A DNA stretch of 64,000 nt from Sutcliffiella horikoshii (GTDB lineage: Bacteria > Bacillota > Bacilli > Bacillales > Bacillaceae_I). The stretch is taken from contig NZ_JAIVKY010000007.1 in the NCBI RefSeq assembly GCF_020524325.1, positions 434,001 to 498,000 of the forward strand, given 5' to 3'. Position 1 is the stretch's first letter, and each line of letters starts with the position of its first letter. The notes under the pieces were generated by a model that saw only the letters and a list, made by a program, of their open reading frames with translations, searched no databases and was not told the origin of the DNA. This document shows, one piece after another, positions 35,573 to 44,335 of the stretch. The translations under genes were made by a program, and so were the position numbers.

Positions 35573-37066
35573 ATGCTTTTTACCCAAACAACTAATAACC
35601 TAATAAAAATTACCAACAATAAAACGGAACGCACCTTAAGAATTTCCGAAATAACTCCAATTCCGCAACCTCCCATTCAGGCAACATTCCCCTTTGACCA
35701 AGACCTCCAACACTTCCTCTCAGGCAAACGACTTCTAGCAGACGAACTTCCATTCAACCAAGACACAATCCACACCCATTACCAAAACGGATATCTAAAA
35801 CTCGATTATGGAGTTCGCTCCACCAATCGAGAAACCAAATGCGATCGGTGCGGAAACGTAAATCTAAACCTGTTTGCTTCGTTCGACTGTGCCCGCTGTC
35901 ACCAACCATGCACCTATTGCCGCCATTGCATCATGATGGGGCGGGTGAGTGAGTGCACACCGCTCTTCTCGTGGAGTGGACCACGACCGGACACCACTCT
36001 CCAATACAAGACCCTTAAATGGGAAGGCACTCTCTCCAAAGGTCAGCAACTCGCCTCCAATAAAGTCGTTGAAACAATTCAAAACAACACCTCGCTCCTC
36101 GTTTGGGCAGTCTGCGGCGCAGGGAAAACCGAGGTTCTTTTTAAAGGGATCGAAGCCGCATTAATGAAAGGCTATCGAGTTTGCATCGCCACACCGCGAA
36201 CAGACGTGGTCTTTGAACTGTCCCCAAGGTTAAAACAAGTTTTTCCTACCGTTGAAGTTGCCACTCTTTATGGAGGCAGTGCGGACAGAGTAAAAAATGC
36301 TCCGCTCACCATTGCGACAACGCACCAGCTTCTTCGTTATTACCGCGCATTTGATATCCTCATTATTGACGAGGTCGATGCCTTTCCTTACTCCATGGAT
36401 CGAACGCTTGAGTATGCAGCAAACCAAGCGCGAACTGAAGAAGGGAGCCTCATCTATCTAAGCGCCACTCCATCGAAAAAAATGCAAAGAGATGTTCGTG
36501 CTAAAAGCCTTGAATCTGTGGTGATTCCAGCCAGATATCACAAACATCCCTTACCGGTTCCGGCGTTAGAGTGGTGTGGGAAATGGGAGAAGCTGATTAA
36601 GAAAGGCGAGCTACCAAGGAATGTTAAAAATTGGGTGAGGATGGATGTCGAAAAGGGAAGGCCCATATTTTTGTTTGTTCCAAATATCGCTGTCTTAGAA
36701 AAAGTCACGGAAATCTTTGCAAAGGAATATGGAGACCTCGTGGCAGGCGTGCATGCAAAAGACAAGGAACGAAAGGAGAAAGTGGCTAGCTTCCGAAAAG
36801 GGAACATTAAAATACTTGTGACCACCACCATTCTAGAACGAGGCGTGACAGTAGCGGACGTGCAATTAGGAGTGCTTGGAGCCGAGGATGACGTTTTCAC
36901 CGAAAGTGCTCTTGTTCAGATAGCAGGAAGGGCAGGCAGAAGTAGCAGTTTTCCAAGTGGTGATGTTCGCTTTTTTCACTATGGCAAGACAAATGAAATG
37001 GTTGCAGCGGTTGACCAGATAAGAAAAATGAACTACCAAGCGAGGAAGGGGGGCTTTTTCAAATGA
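35573..37066 (+). CDS. comFA: Late competence helicase ComFA
   Basis: DEAD-box-type ATP-dependent translocase of 497 residues that helps pull single-stranded DNA through the competence machinery. A cysteine-rich zinc region (Cys 90, 93, 106, 109, 113, 116, 119) precedes the helicase core: Walker A in WAVCGAGKTEV (about 178-187), DEVD at 265-268, LSATPSK, TTTILERGVTVADV and IAGRAGRSS. AAAGGAGG precedes the ATG. The stop overlaps the start of comFC by four bases; no comFB gene lies between. No AAAA-N5-TTTT pair typical of ComK boxes was noticed directly upstream. Confidence 0.95.
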   Translation: MLFTQTTNNLIKITNNKTERTLRISEITPIPQPPIQATFPFDQDLQHFLSGKRLLADELPFNQDTIHTHYQNGYLKLDYGVRSTNRETKCDRCGNVNLNLFASFDCARCHQPCTYCRHCIMMGRVSECTPLFSWSGPRPDTTLQYKTLKWEGTLSKGQQLASNKVVETIQNNTSLLVWAVCGAGKTEVLFKGIEAALMKGYRVCIATPRTDVVFELSPRLKQVFPTVEVATLYGGSADRVKNAPLTIATTHQLLRYYRAFDILIIDEVDAFPYSMDRTLEYAANQARTEEGSLIYLSATPSKKMQRDVRAKSLESVVIPARYHKHPLPVPALEWCGKWEKLIKKGELPRNVKNWVRMDVEKGRPIFLFVPNIAVLEKVTEIFAKEYGDLVAGVHAKDKERKEKVASFRKGNIKILVTTTILERGVTVADVQLGVLGAEDDVFTESALVQIAGRAGRSSSFPSGDVRFFHYGKTNEMVAAVDQIRKMNYQARKGGFFK

Positions 37067-37776
37067 AGAATTGCTTGATTTGTCATGGTGATGTTTCTTC
37101 TTCATTTGGATGGGGTGCATTCTTAGGTCTACATAAGCCTAATCCTGTTTGTGAGGAATGTGAACGTGCTTTTCAAAAAATCACGGGAGAGCTTTGTAGA
37201 ATTTGCGGTCGTGAGTGGGAAATGGTGGCACCAGAAAACCGACGAAAGGACCTCTGCTCCGACTGTTTCAGATGGGAGGAAGACCAATCAACAGCTGGTT
37301 TGCTTCAACAGAACAGGTCTGTCTACCATTACAATGATCATATGAAAGATGTGTTAGCAAAATATAAATTCCGCGGGGATGCCGTTCTGGCTCAAGTTTT
37401 CCGAAAAGCGTTCCTTCAGTCATTTGAAACGACATGGAGTAAAAATCTGCCCATCTTTGTCCCCATACCCTTAAGTGCAGATCGCACATATGAACGCGGC
37501 TTTAATCAGTCGCTCTTTTTGGCAGAGCTTCTACCTGGAACCCCGGAAGAGTTACTCTTTAAATCCAACTCAGAAAAACAATCAAAAAAAGCACGAAAGG
37601 AGAGAATGGAACGGGAGAATTCTTTTTACGTCCCAGACCCTGAGCCGGTAAAGGGTAAAAGCATCCTTCTCATTGACGACATATACACAACAGGGACAAC
37701 CTTACGCATGGCGGCAAAGGTCCTTAGAGACGCCGGTGCAAAAGATATTTCCTCCTTCACACTTGTTCGCAGTTAA
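37063..37776 (+). CDS. comFC: Competence protein ComFC (ComF, phosphoribosyltransferase-like)
   Basis: 237-residue ComF family protein needed for uptake of transforming DNA. The N-terminus has zinc-type cysteine pairs (CLICHG, CEECE, CRICG, CSDC). The C-terminal half is a phosphoribosyltransferase fold with PIPLSADRTYERGFNQS and the PRPP-binding LLIDDIYTTGTTLRMAA. Translationally coupled to comFA (ATGA overlap). Confidence 0.95.
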   Translation: MKNCLICHGDVSSSFGWGAFLGLHKPNPVCEECERAFQKITGELCRICGREWEMVAPENRRKDLCSDCFRWEEDQSTAGLLQQNRSVYHYNDHMKDVLAKYKFRGDAVLAQVFRKAFLQSFETTWSKNLPIFVPIPLSADRTYERGFNQSLFLAELLPGTPEELLFKSNSEKQSKKARKERMERENSFYVPDPEPVKGKSILLIDDIYTTGTTLRMAAKVLRDAGAKDISSFTLVRS

Positions 37777-37799
37777 CAATTTTCCCTCCCATACGATAT
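37774..37799 (+). promoter_or_regulatory. Possible sigma-D promoter for yvyF
   Basis: TAAC (37774-37777), 14-base spacer, TACGATAT (37792-37799), against the sigma-D consensus TAAA-N15-GCCGATAT. Six of eight -10 bases match. Plausible because yvyF starts the flagellar part of the locus, but the spacing is off by one. Confidence 0.4.
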
Positions 37800-37837
37800 A
37801 AAGAGTAAGAATTTATTGCTCGAAAGGGAGTTGCGTT

Positions 37838-38251
37838 ATGTCTCAACTAGATAATTGCCCAAGCTGCGGTCAGATTTATGTTAAAAATGCGTTTCGGGAA
37901 GTTTGTGAAACGTGCTATAAAGAAGAGGAAGCGAAGTACCAGACTGTTTACAAATACATCCGTCAACGAGAAAATCGAACAGCATCGATGGACCAAGTGG
38001 TGCAGGACACGGGAGTGGAAGAATACCTGATTATAAAATTCATCAGAAAAGGCCGTATTCAACTGGTTCATTTTCCGAATTTAGGCTATCCGTGCGACCG
38101 TTGTGGTAGGATTATTCGAGAGGATAAGCTTTGTCAGGGCTGCAAAAAAGATATACACGGACAACTTTCTCAATTAGAACGCGAAGAAGAGAGAGAACGT
38201 GCTATTCGTGAAGCAGGAAAAACATACCACGTTATAAATAAGAAGTTTTGA
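37838..38251 (+). CDS. yvyF: Flagellar operon protein YvyF (TIGR03826-type)
   Basis: 137-residue protein with two zinc-ribbon-like pairs: CPSCG and CETCY near the N-terminus, CDRCG and CQGCK after residue 85. Between them is a short MarR-like helical segment (ASMDQVVQDTGVEEYLIIKFIRKG). Charged C-terminal helix. It matches YvyF, always found just before flgM; function is unknown, possibly a regulator of the flagellar operon. AAAGGGAG precedes the ATG. Confidence 0.88.
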   Translation: MSQLDNCPSCGQIYVKNAFREVCETCYKEEEAKYQTVYKYIRQRENRTASMDQVVQDTGVEEYLIIKFIRKGRIQLVHFPNLGYPCDRCGRIIREDKLCQGCKKDIHGQLSQLEREEERERAIREAGKTYHVINKKF

Positions 38252-38278
38252 TAAACATTCTGACTGATGTGCCGATAA
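38252..38278 (+). promoter_or_regulatory. Sigma-D promoter of the flgM operon
   Basis: TAAA (38252-38255), 15-base spacer, GCCGATAA (38271-38278): a match to the sigma-D (SigD/FliA) consensus at every position except the last. The flgM start follows 39 bases downstream. This makes flgM subject to its own target sigma factor, the known feedback design. Confidence 0.9.
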
Positions 38279-38316
38279 GATAGATAGACAAACTGTTCGG
38301 AAGGAAGGGATATTAA

Positions 38317-38580
38317 ATGAAGATAAATAATTTAGGACCTTCAGGGATTAATCCATATAAAAATCAGATGAAACAGCACCAAGCTGCGAAGACGAACCAA
38401 GCAAAAAGCGATCAGGTAGAAATATCAAGTAAAGCAAAAGAGCTGCAAGAGCGTTCACAATTTGCTGAAGCTCGTCAAGAGAAGATCGCTAAACTGAAAG
38501 TCTCTGTGGAGAACGGCACATATCAAGTAGACTCAAAAGCCGTCGCTAATAAGATGATTGATTTCTATCTAAATAAATAG
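38317..38580 (+). CDS. flgM: Anti-sigma-D factor FlgM
   Basis: 87-residue protein that binds and holds SigD until the hook-basal body is complete. N-terminal half polar and disordered (KINNLGPSGINPYKNQ), C-terminal half with the FlgM helices: VEISSKAKELQE, RQEKIAKLKVSVENGTY and DSKAVANKMIDFY. GGAAGGAAGGG precedes the ATG, and a strong sigma-D promoter lies just upstream. flgN follows 21 bases after the stop. Confidence 0.95.
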   Translation: MKINNLGPSGINPYKNQMKQHQAAKTNQAKSDQVEISSKAKELQERSQFAEARQEKIAKLKVSVENGTYQVDSKAVANKMIDFYLNK

Positions 38581-38601
38581 GCCCTATAACAAGGAGAAAA
38601 T

Positions 38602-39066
38602 ATGTCCATTCCAACCATCATAACCATACTTGAAAAAATGCTTACCTTGCATGCCTACCTCTATGAACTTACAGTGCGGAAAGAAGAGATTGTAAAGGCA
38701 AACAAGGTAGAAGAGTTGCAACAGATTACTAGAGAAGAAAAACAATATACGAGAGCGATTGTCCAGCTGGAGAAGCAACGAGCTGAACTGTCAGAGGGGA
38801 AAACCGTTACAGAGCTTGCAGAAATGGGCACAGAAACAGAAAAACATTCGCTGCTTGATTTGAAAGCAAGGCTGACAGAAACAATTAGCAACATTCAAAA
38901 GCAAAACGAGCTTAATCAGCTTCTACTTCAGCAATCCTTGCAATTCGTCACGATGACCTTGAACACCTTAAATCCGCAGCCGAATGCGGTAAATTACGAG
39001 AAACCTGCGAATACGAAGAAAAGTGTCAGTGCCCCTGCGCGCTCGCTATTCGATTCGAGAGCTTAG
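38602..39066 (+). CDS. flgN: Flagellar export chaperone FlgN
   Basis: 154-residue helical protein (YvyG/FlgN) that chaperones FlgK and FlgL before export. Two long amphipathic helices (about 5-75 and 85-125) are followed by a disordered, Ala/Ser/Pro-rich tail. AAGGAG at 38591 precedes the ATG. Position between flgM and flgK is canonical. Confidence 0.92.
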   Translation: MSIPTIITILEKMLTLHAYLYELTVRKEEIVKANKVEELQQITREEKQYTRAIVQLEKQRAELSEGKTVTELAEMGTETEKHSLLDLKARLTETISNIQKQNELNQLLLQQSLQFVTMTLNTLNPQPNAVNYEKPANTKKSVSAPARSLFDSRA

Positions 39067-39077
39067 GAGGAACATCC

Positions 39078-40940
39078 ATGCGTTCAACATTTCATAGTCT
39101 CGAAGTTGCGAGACGTGGTCTGGTTACCCAGCAAACTGCCCTTCAGACAGTTGGTCATAATATTGCCAATGCCAATACCCCAGGTTACACGAGGCAAAGA
39201 GTTAATTTTGTCCAAACAGAACCTTATCCAGCTCCATCGTTAAATCGTCCTCAGATACCGGGACAGATTGGGACAGGTGTAGAAGCAGGCAGCATCCAGC
39301 GTGTGAGGGAGAGTTTCCTGGATACCCAATATCGCGGGGAAAACAATAAGCTTGGTTATTGGGAGTCACGGGCGGATGCATTGCAAAAGATGGAAGAAAT
39401 CATGAACGAACCATCCGAAACTGGACTTTCTACGACATTAGATCGTTTTTGGCAGGCGTTTCAGGATTTGGCAGTTAATCCGACCAATGCAGGTGCACGT
39501 TCTGTAGTAAGGCAACGCGGGTTGGCGGTTTCAGAAACGTTCCGATTCTTATCAGACTCCCTGACCTCGGTTCAAGGTGATATTAAAAATGAGATGGATG
39601 TCACGTTGAAACAGGTTAATGCGCTGAGCCAACAGATTAACAATGTCAACAAACAGATTGGTGAAATCGAGCCGCATGGCTATCTTGCCAATGACCTGTA
39701 CGATGAGAGGGACCGTCTTGTAGATGAGCTTTCCCAGCTTGTGAATATCAAGACAACAAAGGTTGGAACTGGCGGAAGCCCCAGTGCACTTGCCGAAGGA
39801 AAACTCACCATTGATTTAGTGGATGACTCCGGTCGCAAAATCGGTAACCTGGTCGATGCAACAACACTTAAAGTGAACAGCCTATCCCTAGAGTACCGTA
39901 ATGATACGGAACTGGTGGACGGATACAGCCTTGGTGATACAAGCTTTGGAATTGGCAGCATGCAGGCTTCCGGTAAACTGCGCGGCCTAATCGATTCCTA
40001 CGGCTTCATGGAAGGTAACACAGAAAAGGGTCTATACCCTGATATGCTGAACCACCTTGATACAGTGGCCTATGAATTTGCCCAGGAGATTAACAGAGTT
40101 CATGAATCAGGCTGGAGCATTTCAAGCATGGAGACTGGAGAGCACACAGCGTTTAAGTTCTTTGAGTTTAAAAATACAGACATTAGTGCTGCTAATAAAA
40201 AGGATGCGGCAAAGTTGTTCACCGTTTCAGCTGATATCATTCAATCATTGGACAATATCGCTGCTTCGGGCTACAACAAAGGGATTATCACGACAGGTGA
40301 TTTCCATGGATACAACGGCGTGGAAAATGTCTCTGTGACTGTTCAGTCCACGGTAGATGCTGCTGGTGTTCAGCAGTTTAACTATACGGTGTATGATGCT
40401 GCACAGTCTCCGAAGCAAGAAGTGAAAACCTCCGGGAATTTTGCTAGCTTGAGTGAACTGGGAGCAGGATTGTCCGCAGAATTCACAGATGAGAACGGAA
40501 ACCCATCGGTTGATTTTAATTTGGATAAGGTTCGTCTTGAGGATGTTTCTAAAGGTAATTTCATCAATGTAGACATCCCGAAAGTCGGACAGGTCGGTGG
40601 ACGTGTTGGGGATGGAAGCAACGCAGTAGCCCTTGCAGAAGTAAAATCCCGTTCGCTTCAGTTAAATGGTGTCTCTACTACTTTCCAAAACTATTATGAG
40701 AGTGTCATAGGAGGCTTGGCAGTTGATGCACAAGAGGCAAATCGATTTTCTTATAATAGTGAAACACTGAGACTATCAGTAGATCAGCGTCGACAATCTG
40801 TAAGTGGCGTATCACTAGATGAAGAGATGACAAGCATGATTCAGTACCAGCATGCATACAACGCTTCAGCGAGAATGATCACGTTAACGGACGAACTTTT
40901 AGATAAAATAATAAACGGCATGGGAATAGGCGGAAGGTAG
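39078..40940 (+). CDS. flgK: Flagellar hook-associated protein 1 FlgK
   Basis: 620-residue hook-filament junction protein. The N-terminus carries the rod/hook signature in ARRGLVTQQTALQTVGHNIA with NTPGYTRQRVNF, and the C-terminus has SGVSLDEEMTSMIQYQHAYN and ITLTDELLDKIINGMG, the paired coiled-coil ends of the family. The middle is variable and longer than in B. subtilis FlgK (507 residues), probably extra surface domains. AGGAGG precedes the ATG; flgL follows 9 bases after the stop. Confidence 0.95.
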   Translation: MRSTFHSLEVARRGLVTQQTALQTVGHNIANANTPGYTRQRVNFVQTEPYPAPSLNRPQIPGQIGTGVEAGSIQRVRESFLDTQYRGENNKLGYWESRADALQKMEEIMNEPSETGLSTTLDRFWQAFQDLAVNPTNAGARSVVRQRGLAVSETFRFLSDSLTSVQGDIKNEMDVTLKQVNALSQQINNVNKQIGEIEPHGYLANDLYDERDRLVDELSQLVNIKTTKVGTGGSPSALAEGKLTIDLVDDSGRKIGNLVDATTLKVNSLSLEYRNDTELVDGYSLGDTSFGIGSMQASGKLRGLIDSYGFMEGNTEKGLYPDMLNHLDTVAYEFAQEINRVHESGWSISSMETGEHTAFKFFEFKNTDISAANKKDAAKLFTVSADIIQSLDNIAASGYNKGIITTGDFHGYNGVENVSVTVQSTVDAAGVQQFNYTVYDAAQSPKQEVKTSGNFASLSELGAGLSAEFTDENGNPSVDFNLDKVRLEDVSKGNFINVDIPKVGQVGGRVGDGSNAVALAEVKSRSLQLNGVSTTFQNYYESVIGGLAVDAQEANRFSYNSETLRLSVDQRRQSVSGVSLDEEMTSMIQYQHAYNASARMITLTDELLDKIINGMGIGGR

Positions 40941-40949
40941 GTTAGATAG

Positions 40950-41828
40950 ATGCGAGTAACACAAAGCATGCTTACGCAGAACTCACTGCGTCAATTGAGT
41001 ACTAGCTACAGCAAAATGGGCAAGCTGATGGAACAGCTTTCTACAGGGAAAAAGATCTCCAGGCCATCCGATGACCCAGTCGTGGCGATGAAGGGGATGT
41101 ATTACCGTACAAACCTTACAGAGCTTGAGCAGTACAAACGGAATTTGAGTGAATCGTATGCTTGGATGGAAAATTCGGAGGCAGCATTGGATCATGTACA
41201 AAGTGTCATGCATCGTGCACGCGAGTTGGTGGTGCAAGGTTCAAATGATACATATTCTCCAGAAGATCACCAGGCAATGGCAAAAGAGATCGAGCAACTG
41301 AAGCATGATTTTGTACAGGTTGCTAATACACAAGTTGCCGGAAAATACATTTTCAACGGCACAGCGATTGATAAGCCACGTATTACGGATGCAAATGACC
41401 CTACGTCAGTGAGTACGGAAAATTCTCCATTTGAGGTGGAGGTATCCCGTGGAATCAAGCTGCAGTCGAATATTAATTCGGAAAATGTTTTCAATAAAGA
41501 CATGATGGAGATATGGAATGGGCTGCAATCTGCGCTTGAAACGAGTGATACAGATGCGTTGAAAGACCTGATGGGGCGTTTCGATAAGGCTGCTGATACG
41601 ATTTCAGCAGAGCGTTCGGAATTAGGTGCTCGTTATAACCGCCTAGAGATGGTAGACAATCGCATTGGTTATCAGGAAGTGGTGGCTACACGGATTTTGT
41701 CCGATAATGAGGATGCGGATATTGAGAAGGTTATTACGGATTTAACGTCGCAGGAGAGTGTGCACCGCGCTTCGCTTGGTGTGGGTGCGCGTGTGATTCA
41801 GCCTTCGTTGTTGGATTTTTTAAGGTAG
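40950..41828 (+). CDS. flgL: Flagellar hook-associated protein 3 FlgL
   Basis: 292-residue second hook-filament junction protein. Flagellin-like ends: MRVTQSMLTQNSLRQLS and LSTGKKISRPSDDPVVAM at the N-terminus, SQESVHRASLGVGARVIQPS and LLDFLR at the C-terminus. ARELVVQGSNDTYSPEDH lies in the D1-like part. The ribosome site is weak (GTAGGTTAG), so coupling to flgK translation is likely. Confidence 0.95.
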   Translation: MRVTQSMLTQNSLRQLSTSYSKMGKLMEQLSTGKKISRPSDDPVVAMKGMYYRTNLTELEQYKRNLSESYAWMENSEAALDHVQSVMHRARELVVQGSNDTYSPEDHQAMAKEIEQLKHDFVQVANTQVAGKYIFNGTAIDKPRITDANDPTSVSTENSPFEVEVSRGIKLQSNINSENVFNKDMMEIWNGLQSALETSDTDALKDLMGRFDKAADTISAERSELGARYNRLEMVDNRIGYQEVVATRILSDNEDADIEKVITDLTSQESVHRASLGVGARVIQPSLLDFLR

Positions 41829-41914
41829 GGTGAGGAACTGTCTTGGAGGGAGCTGTTTAGGTGGCAGTTTTTTCTGGGGCAGTTTTTATTTTGGACTAAG
41901 GAGCTGGTGGATAC

Positions 41915-42508
41915 ATGCTATTTCCTCAAATAAGGTTGCAGTCGACATTTGCGCAGACAGAGCTGCAGATTCAAAAACCTGTACAACAAATCGAGCAGCC
42001 TCGAGCAGAGTTGAGCATAGAGCAACCGAAGACGGAGTTGACAATGAGTCGAACGCCTGGGAGATTGACGATAGATCAGACGCAGGCGAGAGAGGATATG
42101 GATTTGAAGAGTGTAGGCAGGCGCATTGAAGAAGCGGCGCAGTTTGGACGGCAGGACTGGTTGGCAGGTCTGGCACGGGTGGCGCAGGACGGCAACGAGT
42201 TGATGCAGATTGAAAATGGCGGTGGAGCTATTGTTCGTCAGGCTAAAAGAAACAGTGAGGGTCTTCCAAAAGAATTAAACATCGGCTGGATTCCATCGCA
42301 CTTTAGTGTGAAAATAAATTATGTGCCAGGCAAATTGGAAATTGATGTGCAAGAACGAAAACCTATAATAGATGCGAAGACAAACAAACCGGTACATGAT
42401 TACACACCTGGTTCGACACAGGTCAGCATGGCCAATCATCCATCATTAGAGATAGATTTTGAGAACCTGCGCCATGTCGGTACAGGCCGCTACGAACAAA
42501 AAATATAA
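41915..42508 (+). CDS. yviE: YviE-like flagellar operon protein (DUF6470)
   Basis: 197-residue protein of unknown function found between flgL and fliW in Bacillus. It begins MLFPQIRLQSTFAQTELQI and has a repeated acidic/Gln pattern QPRAELSIEQPKTELTMSR (about 30-50), then an amphipathic helix and a C-terminal beta-rich part with WIPSHFSVKINYVPGKLEI. AAGGAGCTGG precedes the ATG. Family members are tied to flagella only by position. Confidence 0.85.
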   Translation: MLFPQIRLQSTFAQTELQIQKPVQQIEQPRAELSIEQPKTELTMSRTPGRLTIDQTQAREDMDLKSVGRRIEEAAQFGRQDWLAGLARVAQDGNELMQIENGGGAIVRQAKRNSEGLPKELNIGWIPSHFSVKINYVPGKLEIDVQERKPIIDAKTNKPVHDYTPGSTQVSMANHPSLEIDFENLRHVGTGRYEQKI

Positions 42509-42520
42509 GGTTGTGAAAAG

Positions 42521-42958
42521 ATGAAAATAGAAACGAAGTATCATGGATTAATAGAAGTGTTGGAAGAAGAAGTGATCAGGTTCCCGAATGGGCTGCCAGG
42601 CTTTTTGGAGGAGAAGGAGTTCGCGGTGATTCCTTTTTCAGAGGACGGAACGTTTTTTATTATGCAATCGGTCCAGACACCTGAGCTTGGATTTGTATTG
42701 ACGAATCCATTCCCATTCTTCCCTGACTATGATTTTAACTTAGAGAATCAGGCGGTGGATGCCCTCGAGCTGGATACCCCTGAAGATGTGACTATTTATA
42801 CGGTTTTGACGATGGAAGATCCCTTCCATTTAACGACAGCCAATCTGCAGGCACCACTCGTGGTAAACACGAAAACAAACCTTGGCAAACAAGTAATTCT
42901 GACAGGCAGCCCTTATCAGACGAAGCATAATCTGTTTCCGGAAGCGATAGCAAAATAG
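42521..42958 (+). CDS. fliW: Flagellar assembly factor FliW
   Basis: 145-residue beta-barrel protein that binds CsrA and flagellin in turn, linking hag translation to filament export. Family marks: IRFPNGLPGFLEEKEFAVIP, DYDFNLENQAVDALEL and the C-terminal LVVNTKTNLGKQVIL. It lies directly before csrA (15 bases), and the hag leader nearby carries the CsrA sites this pair would control. Confidence 0.95.
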   Translation: MKIETKYHGLIEVLEEEVIRFPNGLPGFLEEKEFAVIPFSEDGTFFIMQSVQTPELGFVLTNPFPFFPDYDFNLENQAVDALELDTPEDVTIYTVLTMEDPFHLTTANLQAPLVVNTKTNLGKQVILTGSPYQTKHNLFPEAIAK

Positions 42959-42973
42959 AGAGGAGGAGACCGC

Positions 42974-43201
42974 ATGCTAGTATTAACCCGAAAGAAAGAC
43001 GAGGCCATTATGATCGGTGATGACATCGAAATCACCGTCCTCAGTATCAATGGCGATCAGGTGAAGCTTGGCATCCAAGCACCCAAGCATATCGAGATAC
43101 ATAGAAAAGAAATTTACCTTTCCATCCAAGAGGAAAACAATGCAGCATCCCACTCCTCTCTTGATCTACTGCAAGCTTTAAGTAACCAACTAAAAAAATA
43201 A
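42974..43201 (+). CDS. csrA: Carbon storage/translation regulator CsrA
   Basis: 75-residue RNA-binding repressor that blocks hag translation by binding GGA motifs in its leader. The N-terminal [20 protein letters not shown] is the family signature, followed by [19 protein letters not shown] containing the RNA-binding residues. AGAGGAGGAG precedes the ATG. Last gene of the flgM-csrA run; no clear terminator before the hag promoter. Confidence 0.96.
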   Translation: MLVLTRKKDEAIMIGDDIEITVLSINGDQVKLGIQAPKHIEIHRKEIYLSIQEENNAASHSSLDLLQALSNQLKK

Positions 43202-43232
43202 TTATATTTGTAGAAAATTCTCTCTCACCCTA

Positions 43233-43259
43233 TAAACAGTTGTCGAGACGGGTCGATAT
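43233..43259 (+). promoter_or_regulatory. Sigma-D promoter of hag
   Basis: TAAA (43233-43236), 15-base spacer, GTCGATAT (43252-43259). Only the second -10 base differs from the sigma-D consensus, and the spacing is exact. It leaves a leader of about 110 bases before the flagellin start. Confidence 0.92.
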
Positions 43260-43321
43260 AAAACATGTAAGCAAATAGAATTAAAAGGCGGCCGACTTTT
43301 GACCTATCTGCAAATCTAACA

Positions 43322-43363
43322 CCGATTACACAAGGACGTGAAATCGGCGACAACTCAAGGAGG
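43322..43363 (+). promoter_or_regulatory. CsrA-binding hairpin and Shine-Dalgarno GGA site in the hag leader
   Basis: CCGATT (43322-43327) pairs with AATCGG (43342-43347), continuing as CAC/GTG, and presents AAGGAC in the loop (43332-43337), the classic GGA-in-loop CsrA site. A second GGA lies in the ribosome site AAGGAGG (43357-43363). Two such sites of the same layout mediate CsrA repression of hag in B. subtilis. Confidence 0.8.
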
Positions 43364-43372
43364 AAAATTGTA

Positions 43373-44206
43373 ATGAGAATTAATCACAATATCGCTGCGT
43401 TGAACACGCACCGTCAATTAGGTTCTGCTAATGCTGGTCAAATGAAATCGATGGAAAAGCTGTCTTCAGGTTTACGTATTAACCGTGCGGGAGACGATGC
43501 TGCAGGTTTGGCTATATCTGAAAAAATGCGTGGTCAAATTCGTGGATTAGATCAAGCTTCCCGTAACTCCCAAGACGGTATTTCCTTGATTCAAACAGCT
43601 GAAGGCGCATTGAATGAAACTCATGCAATTCTTCAACGTATGCGTGAGCTTACTGTTCAAGCTGGAAATGGTACTAATCAAACGGAAGACTTGTCTGCCA
43701 TTCAAGATGAGATTTCAGCATTAATAGAAGAAATCGGTGGAGAGTCAACTAAAGGTATTTCGGATAGAACTCAATTCAATGGTAAAGATCTTTTAACAGG
43801 AGATTTTGCATCTACAGGTATTTCATTTCAAGTTGGTGCTAATGCAAGTCAACAAATTGAACTAAATATTGCTGATATGAGTGCTAGTGCACTTGGAGTA
43901 AGTTCTATTGATGTTTCCTCAGGATTTACATTTGACAGTGCAATTGCTTTGATTGATAGTGCTATTAATGCGGTTTCTTCACAAAGATCTGATCTTGGTG
44001 CTACACAAAATCGTTTAGAGCATACAATCAACAACTTATCAACAGCTTCTGAAAATTTAACAGCGTCGGAATCTCGTATTCGTGACGTTGATATGGCTAA
44101 AGAAATGATGAACCAAACTAAGAACTCTATTTTAGCTCAAGCATCTCAAGCAATGCTAGCTCAAGCCAACCAACAGCCACAGGGAGTACTTCAATTGCTT
44201 CGTTAA
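43373..44206 (+). CDS. hag: Flagellin Hag
   Basis: 277-residue filament subunit. N-terminal D0/D1: MRINHNIAALNTHRQLG, MEKLSSGLRINRAGDDAAGL, QDGISLIQTAEGALNET. C-terminal: LGATQNRLEHTINNL, SRIRDVDMAKEMMNQTK and QQPQGVLQLLR. The central part is short (about 105-200), so the outer D2/D3 domains are mostly missing; it is rich in Ser and Thr, possible O-glycosylation sites. AAGGAGG is 9 bases before the ATG. Controlled by a sigma-D promoter and a CsrA-type leader. Followed by two glycosyltransferase genes that may modify it. Confidence 0.97.
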   Translation: MRINHNIAALNTHRQLGSANAGQMKSMEKLSSGLRINRAGDDAAGLAISEKMRGQIRGLDQASRNSQDGISLIQTAEGALNETHAILQRMRELTVQAGNGTNQTEDLSAIQDEISALIEEIGGESTKGISDRTQFNGKDLLTGDFASTGISFQVGANASQQIELNIADMSASALGVSSIDVSSGFTFDSAIALIDSAINAVSSQRSDLGATQNRLEHTINNLSTASENLTASESRIRDVDMAKEMMNQTKNSILAQASQAMLAQANQQPQGVLQLLR

Positions 44207-44213
44207 TTTTTTG

Positions 44214-44241
44214 GACCCTATACGAATTTATAGGGTCTTTT
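44214..44241 (+). terminator. Terminator of hag
   Basis: Perfect 9-bp stem GACCCTATA (44214-44222) with TATAGGGTC (44229-44237), followed by TTTT. Located just after the hag stop. Confidence 0.9.
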
Positions 44242-44249
44242 CTATTTTT

Positions 44250-44293
44250 AACCAAAGAATAACCATGATTAATATGATGCTTATTCTTTGGTT
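44250..44293. repeat. 13-bp perfect inverted repeat downstream of hag
   Basis: AACCAAAGAATAA (44250-44262) and TTATTCTTTGGTT (44281-44293) are exact inverse complements around an 18-base spacer. No T-run follows, so it is not a simple terminator. It lies between the hag terminator and the ribosome site of the glycosyltransferase gene. Confidence 0.85.
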
Positions 44294-44335
44294 AGAAACT
44301 AAAATAAAACACTCGTAATTTTTTGGAGGGTTCAT

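Noticed and set aside
41830-42129. ORF in the flgL-yviE gap running into yviE
   Set aside because: Mostly overlaps yviE in another frame, composition is odd (Gly/Cys-rich start), and yviE has the better ribosome site.
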